Assembly: GCA_949361645.1 (NCBI GenBank)
Contig: OX442421.1
Location: forward strand, 6,526,888-6,590,887
Length of the DNA: 64,000 nucleotides
Reading direction: 5' to 3'
Origin: Spongilla lacustris
Taxonomy: Eukaryota > Porifera > Demospongiae > Spongillida > Spongillidae
Shown here: positions 55,724 to 64,000 of the stretch, piece by piece
Numbering within the stretch: the stretch's first letter is position 1
Layout: the number at the start of each line of letters is the position of its first letter
Notes under the pieces: generated by a model
What the model was told of the DNA's origin: nothing
Seen by the model: only the letters and a program-made list of their open reading frames with translations
Database searches by the model: none
Made by a program: the position numbers and the translations under genes

Positions 55724-56631
55724 CAGCAGTCTGTATCGGTGCGTAAATCGGCAAACAGTTCCAAGTATTCGATAGCCACGTCTTCATCGGCGAGGTTCTG
55801 GTCGGTGCAAATTCGAACTTCCAGGTCGCCAGTCACAGGGGTAGGGAACGTTGTGCAAAACCTGGGGAGATTCGGAGGATCGCAGCAAGATCTTTCCAAT
55901 CCACCGCACTGACGTCCATCCCATGCATAGTGGGTCCTGGTTAAAAAATTGGCCACCGGACGCGTACATCCCAGGGTTTCCTGATTCACTGTAAAAATTC
56001 GTACCCACGAATTAAGCTAGAAGGTTTTGGACCACCTCCGCAAGGGCACGCGTAAGGAGAATTTCAACTCAGCGGCGTATGTGGAGATATGATTTCGTAC
56101 ACTGCCTTGCAGATAGCTAATGCTGATACCATCAACGTAAGGGTCATTGATTGTCCCACCACTGTGAGAGAATTGGAGAAATCCATCCGGGGTCCCGACC
56201 TGGTAACCGCGAAAACTTCCACACACTTTCTGGTAACTAGCTCCATTAGTGGAAAATACGACAGCGTCGCATCCTGATCCATCTGTTTTTTTTACCGCAC
56301 GAGCTTGGACTAGAATACTTTTTCCATGCAGAAAAATACTGCTGTTTCGGATCAGTCATATCTATAGGTAACCGACTCTTTTCAATTTGATCTCGGATGG
56401 ATCAGCCGTGGGCTTCGTTGTAGGCTTTTCTGTTGGCTTACCTCCATAACCGCCGTACCCCTCAGAATTAACGCTTTCCGGTGCTTAATTCAAACACGGC
56501 GGCGGCAGCATCATTGACGAGTGCAGCAAAAAATCGTTCGGTGTCCATTTTCCTGTCCTGACGCCCAAGGTTGTGCTTTGGAGCAACAATGGCGGCACCG
56601 AGATAGCAAGTAAGGCTGTGAAGAGCCCCAT
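55724..56631 (-). pseudogene. Secreted cysteine-rich protein gene (decayed)
   Basis: Start ATG 56631 gives MGLFTALLAIS, the start of a signal peptide whose intact form is at 61794. A 10-bp deletion relative to that copy shifts the frame before AAIVAPKHNLG and the MDTERFFAALVNDAAAAVFE segment. Next come GYGGYGGKPTEKPTTKPT (linker) and a conserved domain: GSGCDAVVFSTNGASYQKVC, GSFRGYQVGTPDGF, PYVDGISISYLQGSVRNHIS TYAAE, then in other frames CPCGGGPKP, SESGNPG, DPL-WDGRQCGGLERSCCDP and GDLEVRICTDQNLADED. I recall this NHIxTYA...DPLWDGxQC...EVRIC pattern from secreted proteins of sponges and cnidarians; it has no name known to me. At least three frameshifts, one a 4-bp GCAT insertion at about 55924. 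Confidence 0.6.
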
Positions 56632-56930
56632 GATGATCCGCGGATCGCACTTCAGTGATGCATGGAAAGCGTTTTAAATAAATACATGCATGCATGCATG
56701 CATGTCGCTGCTATAGGAAAAAACAAAATGCATACTGCATGTGCATGCTAAGGCTTCTTTGGGTTTTCCAAGGATATATGTATGTTTTGAACCGGCAACG
56801 AACAGAAATGTTAATAACGCATTATACCAATTAACATTTCCCTATCGAGTCATGATCAGATGACTTTATTTGGAGTCAATGCATATAAATAGGTCGGTTC
56901 CTGTTAATATATAAGCTGATCATGATAATG
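56590..56930. repeat. Inverted duplicate of 61500-61870
   Basis: Read on the - strand, GAACCGACCTATTTA, GGAGTCAATGCATA/TTGACTCC, ATCTGATCATGACTC, CCTTGGAAAACCCAAAGAAG and the ATGGGGCTCTTCACAGCCTT start all recur in order at 61510-61810 on +. Confidence 0.85.
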
Positions 56931-56934
56931 AGCC

Positions 56935-58375
56935 ATGCACGGTGTTGCATGCACGCAAGCTATAAAGCATCTATATAATGATGAAGTGCAGGGTCGGATC
57001 ATACAGAATGGAATGAATATAAAAAGAATCTCCCGCTCAGCCATATACGGTATATTATATGCATGCAGGCAAGCGCGCTCAGGATTGTAAAAGTCTGGAC
57101 TGGAGCTCAGTCCAGAAGTGAGAACGCTAGCTTTGTTTTAATTGTCGGGACTGAGTACGAGTACAGTGTCGCCAAAGTCTCCGCGAATACTATTGTCGAT
57201 CACCGGTGGGACCTTTAATTAATGATATACCCATGCAGTTAAAGCCGGTGAAAACGACCTATAATGTTTTGTGTGTGTGTGTGTGTGTGTGTGCATGCGT
57301 GTGCTGCTGTGTGTACGTGTGTGGTCAGTTGTTTGTTTATATACATTGACTTAATCAGTTCAAAACATTGATGGTTCAAAAGCTGTCCTTGGAAAACCCA
57401 AGCAAACATTTGTGAAGCATTATAGCTGTTGCATGCATGTTGAGCGTCTGTCCTAGACAGCCTGTGCGCATGCTCAGTCGAGGTGTTTATTACAAGGGAT
57501 GCCATGCAGGAGTGGTGTTTACCAGTTCAGTAGTTTACCTGCATGCATGCATGGGTTGATGGTTATTTCAGTGGGCTGCATGTCATTCAGTAAAGAATAA
57601 AGTGTATGAGGGCTGCCCCATGCATGCAGATCCTAGAAATCAGGGAGAATGCATGGGCATACTGACTTTAAGTTGTAAGTTATAAGCCTATCATGCAGTA
57701 CCTTTTTTCGTAGAAGTACATCATTCCCCTGCATGGGACACCATTCTTTAACTTGTCGCCATGCTGGGGATGTGGTGACACGCATGTACGCGACGCATGC
57801 AACTGCATACGTGCATGATTGTATTGCCGTCGTGCCCACCTTTCTCCTCTTTTGGAGCAAGCTAGGTTGTGGTATTGGCCGTCCATGCAGCCAAAGACAG
57901 ATCACTAGCTCAGATCACACCCAGCTGACATTTTGATGCCAAACTGGTCATTGTCTCGATCTAGCTGCAGCATTTGACATCGAGGTTATACATTCCCTCA
58001 ATAATTCAGTCATTGATTTCATGCAGATGCTGGTCAGACCCGAAGTAGTGAATGACCTACACCAGGAAGAATCCATCTTTATATAACCAATGTGCAAAAT
58101 CATTTTGAAGTTGTTAAAAAGATGTAACTGAGCAGTTCGAGCTGTTCTGAGTCAGACATTGTGTTTTTCATCTTTCATGCTGCTATTTGAAATACTATAT
58201 ACATGCGGTATACTTGCATGTATGCCATCTGAAAGGTTATAGTCAAAACGCAAATTAAATTGTCTTAGTATGTTTTGTAGCATACATATACATAGAACCA
58301 AATTGTCTCCCCAAATATATATATTATATTTTATTATAATTATATTATAATATGCATCTCAGTATGCAGGACTTA
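56935..58375. other. No gene recognised; (GT)n and TGCATGCA-rich sequence
   Basis: A (GT)n run at about 57271-57292 and many CATGCATGCATG stretches (56688, 57538, 57624). No exon with family resemblance. Confidence 0.4.
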
Positions 58376-58394
58376 TATATGCCGTTTTATCTCG

Positions 58395-58565
58395 GACAAA
58401 AACAGGCTGCCTAAAGTGGTCTGTCTAACGGACCAAAACAGGCAGAGTAGGACCATTTAGGGCAGCCTGAAATGGTCCGGTGGACCATTTCAGGCAGCTT
58501 GATTAGGTCCGCCGGACCATTTCAGGCAGCCGGCGCTAATTAGGTCCGCCGGACCATTTCCGGGT
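58395..58565. repeat. Minisatellite with self-complementary GGTCCGCCGGACC core
   Basis: Four to five units of about 35-40 bp containing GGTCCG(C/G)(C/T)GGACCATTTC and CAGGCAGCC. Each core can form a hairpin. Confidence 0.8.
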
Positions 58566-58889
58566 AGGACAAAATTAGGCGTGACAGACCGCATGCATGC
58601 AGGCGGTGCCTCAGCTGCAGTAGGTGAACAAGCTAGAGATATTAGAAAACATTCATCAGTGCATTGCTTTGGGTTGGATATGTGTCCTTCTCGTAATACT
58701 GAATGGGGAATCACTGTAAAGGAAACATTCTCAATTAAGAAATGCTATGCATGCAGATACAGCACGAACCGCTTTGCATTCACCGTGAAATCACTTTGCA
58801 TGCTTTTAATATTCATTCCCATTCTGTATATATATGATCCGACCCTGCACTTCATCATTGTATAGATCTTGCTGCATGGACCATATTAT

Positions 58890-59660
58890 CTTATCAGGAC
58901 CTACGTTAGTAGGTTCTATATATGTAGGATTTGAAGTATGATGAATACGATTAGCATGCAAAATACTATTGCTGATGTACCGTAGAATGAGTTGGACTTT
59001 AGCGAGCGTACATGTATTTGGATACAGCCGTCGAGCATCTACAACTTAGTAAAACTGCCGACGCTTAGAAAGCTCAGACAACAGAGATAACGCTCACTCG
59101 TTCCCTCACTCGAACCTAAAAAAAAGTTTCTCCATCTTCCGGATCTGATAAGATAAGATTCGCTCGGATAAGAGGTTTATTGCATTGTATCTTTGTCACG
59201 ATTGAAGCGCAATGTTTGTGGTTATGAAAAGGAACTGTAGGAGATAAGTCAGAAACTTTCTGCCGAATCTATTTTGAGTTATACTGAACACAATTTCGAT
59301 CTTTAGCAAACTTAGTTTTGTTAGCAATAGCCCACAACAGATTTTATCAGCTTTGGAAGCCTTATAAGGGGTATCCAGCATAAGCTTGTGGTTGATGATA
59401 GCACCGGAAACACGTGTACATGTATCGACCGTTGAGCAGAGATATATCATTTATGGGTTAGACTTGCAACAAGAAGAGCTACAAAGCCGATCCGGATAGT
59501 AAGAAGGATAGCATGAAGGCCCAATAGTGGTTTGATCCGGAAAGCAAGAATTAATTAAGGAGAGCGCGAAGGCTTACTACGATCAAAAATCGAGAACTGA
59601 TTTAGCCTTCAAACAAGATCAATATAAGGCAAATCAAAAAGGGCAAGAGAAACATGTAGC
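58890..59660. repeat. Second segmental duplication, left part (copy 2)
   Basis: Counterpart of 52350-53400 with several small deletions. After about 59450 it carries remnants of a basic repeated protein (AKAYYDQKSRTDLAFKQDQY) reminiscent of KARxYY-type transposon ORFs. Confidence 0.8.
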
Positions 59661-59885
59661 TTCAGGAAAAGAAATCCTATGAGGTAGGAGTATACCGTTT
59701 AGGTGCAATATGTCCAAAATTTATTCACGCGCAAGGGACCGGTAGGCCTATATCATTATCGTGTGCGTGTGTACTTGCGAGTCGTTTGCGAGTTACATGT
59801 AGATAGCACAACTCGCACGAAACGAATAACGCCCACAATATTTATACCATCTGCTTGAATAATAAATTTGCTCTGCACGTTACAG

Positions 59886-61030
59886 GACAGCTTTGTTCTT
59901 GACATGGCCACAAACAATGCTGCTCTGAGGAAGGTATGTTGTATTCATTCAAATGTGTGTGTCTGCCAGATGTGAGCATGTTCTTGGCCAATGTTATTAG
60001 GTGGAGATGGAGAAGAGGAAAGGGAACACCATCCCACTAGGATGAGGGGTAGATCACTCTGGTATGTGTATGTTTGTGAGTGCCATGTGTCATGGATATG
60101 TTGCATGATGAGGGGTGTACTGCTTTACAGAAGTGCATGATGTTGTGCTAGCTATCCCATCCCATTTCCTCCTGTCTCATCTTCTCTTCCCCCCTTCTCT
60201 TCTCTCCTTCCTTCCTCTCTTCTCCCTTCCCCTCCTCTCTCCTCTCCCCTTCTCTTCTCCCTTCTCTTCCCCTCCCCCTTCCCTTCTCTTCTCCCTTTCC
60301 CTCCTCTCTCCATTCTCTTCTCCCTTCCTCTCCTCTCCCTCTCTTCTTCCTTTCCCTCCTTTTGCCTCTCCCCTGTCCTCTTCTCTCTCCTCTCCTCTTC
60401 CCCCTTCCCCTCTCCTCTTCCCCCTTCCCCTCTCCTCTTCCCCCTTCCCCTCTCCTCTTCCCCCTTCCCCTCTCCTCTTCCCCCTTCCCCTCTCCTCTTC
60501 CCCCTTCCCCTCTCCTCTTCCCCCTTCCCCTCTCCTCTTCCACTTCCCTTCCCCTCCTTCATTTCCTTCTCCACCTATTTGCCCCAGCACAGCTGGATAC
60601 AAGGGATACAGTTTGAACTATTCTGTGCTATACTCAGTGGTGGTCCTTTTGCCTATACCACATATGAAAATGGCAAGCAATCTGGTAAGCATCTTACGTT
60701 TAAATGGGCAATTGCTTTAATCATATATACTCGATTAATCCTGATGCCTTAGCTACTGGCTTTGAAGAACGTATGAGTACCTTCAGTGAAGAGATGAGGG
60801 CTTTGAATCATGTGAGGATAGTTGTGATGGAGATTTGTGTATGACATGCGGCCGAGGGTGTGTGTGCTATGCTTTGGTTGGAGCCATGAGAAGCGCATTT
60901 ATGGTTTGATCTCACATTATACTTTGTTACTTCACTACTAATGCCTCCTTTCCACCGCTACTACTTTGTTTAGGGATCCCCTCGCCTTCCAGTCACATGC
61001 CAGTTCAGAGACGTTAACTGTTTAAAAGAA
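59886..61030 (+). pseudogene. Ldh2-type (malate/L-lactate dehydrogenase family) gene remnant, copy 2
   Basis: Exon 59886-59933 (acceptor TTACAG) encodes DSFVLDMATNNAALRK, the Ldh2 motif PxxLDMATS. Exon 60001-60061 encodes VEMEKRKGNTIPLG, then TGA (60043-60045) where Trp is expected, then GVDHS; it corresponds to the family's K--G--IP-GWA-D segment. Exon 60593-60684 opens GYKGYSL in phase with the previous exon, then a 1-nt deletion moves ELFCAILSGGPFAYTTYENG to another frame. The next exon has lost its acceptor (compare 54782 in copy 1). Ldh2 enzymes are NAD(P)-dependent 2-hydroxyacid dehydrogenases of a non-Rossmann fold. The nonsense codon, frameshift and deletion mark it as a pseudogene. 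Confidence 0.65.
60175..60570 (+). repeat. Pyrimidine minisatellite in the homologous intron
   Basis: About 390 bp of C/T with TCCTCTTCCCCCTTCCCCTC units of 20 bp repeated about seven times at 60395-60540. It runs almost to the 3' splice site at 60592. Confidence 0.95.
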
Positions 61031-61220
61031 ATTGTTTGATGTGATGTAATTTAATGATGATAGCAAGTGAGCAGAACAAACTGTCTTATTCTACATACTG
61101 CTGTGATGTATGTGATGCAATAGATGGTATTCCAAGGTTGCACTTCCTTATTTGTTTGCTCTCATGCATGCAATGTATCAGTACATGTCTTAACCCGCCG
61201 GGGAAAAAAATGGAGTGAAA

Positions 61221-61502
61221 CAAGATATAAAAATTTAATAAAAATAAAATTGGTGATGTAGGATTTGTACACAGCAATTGAGTAAAAAGTAAGGAAACAA
61301 GGAATTACGGATATTAAACATTCATTAAATTATAAATATTACATACCTACATTTAGCACAGAATGTCAGGCAGGTATATTTGCTAAATAATGTAGGTCTG
61401 TAATATTGAATGCATAATATCCGTAATTCCTTGTTTCCTTACTTTTTACTCAATTGCTGTGCACAAATCCTACATCACCAATTTATTTTTATTATCTTGT
61501 AT
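61221..61502. mobile_element. Foldback MITE, family M2 (copy 2)
   Basis: CAAGATATAAAAATTTAATA left, ATTATCTTGT right, long arms as in 55284-55588, centre near 61365. Confidence 0.88.
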
Positions 61503-61793
61503 ATCATCAGGAACCGACCTATTTAACATGCATTGACTCCAAAAAAAGTCATCTGATCATGACTCGAAAAGACACATATATCCTTGGAAAACCCAAAGAA
61601 GCCTTAGCATGCACATACAGTATGCATTTTGTTTTTTCCTAGCAGCGACATGCATGCACGCATGCAGGGTTTCTGTTCATGCATGTGCATGCATGCATAC
61701 ATGTTTTTTTAAATTTAAAACGCTTTCCCGGCGTGCATGCAAGGCTCCATGCATGCAGTTAATTCACATATAGCATCACTGAAGTGGATAATC

Positions 61794-61898
61794 ATGGGGC
61801 TCTTCACAGCCTTACTTGCTATCAGCTGCCTTCTCAGTGCCGCCATTGCTGCTCCAAATCACAACCTTGCAGATGTTGACAAGTACCGTAGTATATAG
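61794..61898 (+). pseudogene. Signal-peptide exon of the secreted cysteine-rich family, cut off
   Basis: MGLFTALLAISCLLSAAIAA, then PNHNLADVDK: a typical signal peptide with an Ala-rich cleavage site. The frame stops 5 codons later, where repeat R1 (copy 3) begins. It is the inverted counterpart of the start at 56631. Confidence 0.6.
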
Positions 61899-62570
61899 GA
61901 TTTGTGCAATCATTAAACAACGCGATCCGCGTATAACTCACGAACCGAGAAACGGATAGTGTAGTTCTTTATTGCTACCGAGCCAAAATGGAAAGGCGAT
62001 CATTTTCATGTTTTGTTCAAGTTGCCAAACCATTTACTTTTTAAAAGAGAACAAAAAAGGTTGTAGATCTCGTTCCCAGACCGTAATTTGTCCATAGTCG
62101 TCGTCGTCGTCGTCTTTATGGGTGAGTATAACTCGAGATAGGAAATGTTTTAAAGAGCGCCAGTTACAACGTCCGAGTACACAAGCGTTCCCATGACAAT
62201 GGTACCATTACTGGCGTTGTCAAAATGCCTTCACCGGAATGAAAGAGTAGTGAAAAAAGGGATAAGAGGAATACGTCCTAAATCGAGACTATTAGTTACT
62301 ATAGTTATAGTCCTCCCGAGTTCGGTACGATGCTGATGCTGAATAAAGGCGGGCGTCTGCTCGTGACATGTACAGAGCAAATCAGAACTTATAAGAGGCG
62401 GCGCCAAATTCTGACAATATTCGAGCCTTTAAGAGGCTAAAGATTCAGGCGAATCGATAAACCAGTCGGGCTTCACAAAGGAGTCTATATTGGAGAAACT
62501 GTTCTGCTGCGCGCGTTCAGCGAAAAGGGCGCAGCGTAAGCGTATTAAAGCGTGAGGCGGAGACAGCACG
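61890..62570 (+). repeat. R1 and R2 repeat block, third copy
   Basis: GATTTGTGCAATCATTAAAC onward matches 4790-5130 and 5150-5450; from ATGCCTTCACCGGAATGAAA (about 62225) it matches the R2 ORF at 5595, with the same order and spacing. The 5' R1/R2 junction therefore was copied as a block. Confidence 0.8.
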
Positions 62571-63346
62571 CAGTGGCGGATCCAGGAATTGGGAGGGGGG
62601 GGGGGGGGGGGGGGCACCGGCGAGGGTGTGGCAAGGGGTGGGGCGAAGTAGTAGGCGGGGCCAGCCCGGGGAGGGTGCGGGAGGGGGGCACCCCTCCCGC
62701 CCAGCTAGGGAATGTGGGGGAGCGCTGTAAGCTCCCCCACCAGGGTCTGGGGCTCCGCCCCAGAAGCCAACGCTTTTTGCGTAGAAAACCCCCCAAAAAG
62801 TACGTAAAAACTGCACTAAAAATGTAATTACTGATCGAGGCTGGGGAGCGACAGATCAAGAGCTCAGCCGCTATATGTTCAATGCGCCGATGCATCGCCG
62901 TTGATAGTACAAGTCCTGAAGTTGAACTCACCGTTTATTCGTTTAGAAAATATTGAAATGCTACCTTTTTCATATGGTCACATGACGCGTGGGCGTTAAT
63001 TGCTTTGTTTGCCTCCACGGAAATATATGGGCTATAGCTAATTTTGGGGCTATGCTCGGTTTTTGGTACTTTTCGATATGCTCTCTAGAGGGAAAATTGA
63101 ATAGCATACGCTAAACGGTCGGCAAATGATCTCTGCCTGTACTTCTATTGTAGAGCCAAATGCTTATACATCACGCGATAAAAGCAATCATATTCATACT
63201 TGGCCCTGACCCATGTATCATTATGTACGTAGGCGTACGTATAATAGGCCAGTTCTGCCGTAGCTATATCTCTGCGCTGCGTTTGCTTACGTTCGCGTAC
63301 ACATAGTCGTACATGTACGCGTATACGCATGCAGGGGCGGGACCCT

Positions 63347-63380
<34 letters not shown>

Positions 63381-63431
63381 GGGCCCGTTGTGCCCCCCCC
63401 CCCCCCCCCCCCCCCCCTGGATCCGCTACTG
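62571..63431. mobile_element. TIR element with 5-bp target duplication
   Basis: Ends CAGTGGCGGATCCAG and CTGGATCCGCTACTG (one mismatch), flanked by GCACG at 62566-62570 and 63432-63436. The related sequence at 5907-5918 (CAGCACGCTACAAC) shows the empty site. Long G tracts lie just inside the left end and a G30/C25 pair just inside the right. No transposase. Confidence 0.9.
63348..63417. repeat. G30 and C25 tracts facing each other
   Basis: G at 63348-63377, CACGGGCCCGTTGTG as loop, C at 63393-63417: a potential 25-bp G:C hairpin inside the right end of the element 62571-63431. Confidence 0.95.
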
Positions 63432-63556
63432 GCACGCTACAACTACCGCCAAAAGGTGAGTTGTGCATGGAATATTATGGTTTGGCGCGCTTCTTTTCAG
63501 AGGGAGGCGTGGTCTTCGTATGAATTCGGACAAATTAGTTTGACTTAAGGATTAAA

Positions 63557-64000
63557 ATTGACTTTTTTCTAAATGAGAGGTCTCTGGGGTATCCATATAA
63601 TTTATAATATTTTTTTGGCAGCTTGCTATCGGCATTAAACAATCCATGAAATGCTAAAAATCTTAACATTGAAAGCCATTTTTTTCAACCGTTTTTAGGA
63701 TTTCTCCGTATATCATAGTAAAAATGTAGCAAAGAATCATAGTATTTGCGTTTGTAAGCACTGTACGTAACCATTTCAAGTGTAGAATACTTGATAGAAT
63801 AAGTACAAATGCAAATATCATGATTATGTGCTACACGTTTGCTACCATATACGGAGAAATCCTAAAAACGGGCGAAAAATGGCTTTCAATGTTAAGATTT
63901 TTAACATTTCATGGATTGTTTAATGCCGATAGCAAGCTGCCAAAAAATTATTATAAATTATATGGATACCCCAGAGACCTCTCATTTAGAAAAAGTCAAT
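63557..64000. repeat. 444-bp foldback reaching the window edge
   Basis: Starts ATTGACTTTTTTCTAAATGA and ends with the mirror TCATTTAGAAAAAGTCAAT exactly at base 64000. Outer arms of about 165 bp are nearly perfect (TCTCTGGGGTATCCATATAA, AAATCTTAACATTGAAAGCC); the inner region around GTAGCAAA/TTTGCTAC is looser. It may continue beyond the window. Confidence 0.9.

Noticed and set aside
60115..60720. 201-codon Ser/Leu/Phe-rich ORF
   Set aside because: It is the second pyrimidine tract plus part of a real but broken Ldh2-type exon (GYKGYSL), which is annotated separately.

Overview
The window is a metazoan nuclear contig from a draft assembly (two runs of exactly 200 N). Very short introns (48, 52 and 57 bp), genes about 140 bp apart, several animal genes with clear exon phases, and a dense load of foldback elements, minisatellites and poly-G tracts suggest a compact early-branching animal. 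A demosponge such as Amphimedon is my best guess, by inference only. No rRNA, tRNA, CRISPR array or bacterial operon was found.

Left end (1-2.1 kb): the 3' exons of a CRYL1-like gene (L-gulonate 3-dehydrogenase, lambda-crystallin homologue), then a complete four-exon SAP18 gene on the same strand. The CRYL1 exon is preceded by a 35-bp minisatellite whose unit contains that exon's own 3' splice site.

2.1-15 kb: repeat-rich. It holds two of three copies of a GT92 glycosyltransferase gene: an interrupted one on - (3621-4661) and an intact one on + (13617-14711). The third, intact copy is at 33493-34581, and its promoter-proximal block has been split off by a 901-bp transposon. Around them lie reverse-transcriptase tails, a DUF6570-like fragment, foldback MITEs and a hairpin-rich GC patch.

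15.8-24.7 kb and 43.7-50.6 kb: a direct segmental duplication of about 7-8 kb. Each copy carries a - strand gene for a protein with two AAA+ ATPase modules. Copy A (16.3-24.7 kb) is broken by at least two transposon insertions in exons plus smaller lesions. Copy B is continuous except for three +1 homopolymer indels and a gap over its 5' end. Comparing the copies gives clean occupied/empty site pairs for two mobile elements.

24.7-41 kb: large palindromes, a roughly 100-bp tandem array, two members of a TIR family with 7-bp target duplications, a 250-bp tandem array, a hAT element with an 8-bp duplication, a 346-bp tandem duplication, and a - strand gene fragment resembling cysteine clusters linked to KDZ transposons. 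41.7-43.6 kb is a truncated gypsy-type retrotransposon.

52.4-61.5 kb: a second segmental duplication (52.37-55.59 against 58.89-61.50 kb) carrying two decayed copies of an Ldh2-type (malate/L-lactate dehydrogenase family) gene, with a giant polypyrimidine minisatellite in the same intron of each. Between them is a decayed secreted cysteine-rich gene (-), whose first exon also exists as an inverted fragment at 61.8 kb. 61.9-64 kb repeats material from 4.8-5.95 kb, interrupted by an 861-bp transposon, and ends in a 444-bp foldback at the window edge.

A recurring theme is small insertions creating palindromes centred on CATG (ATG to ATGCATG, GTA to GTACATGTA), visible in at least six pairwise paralogue comparisons.
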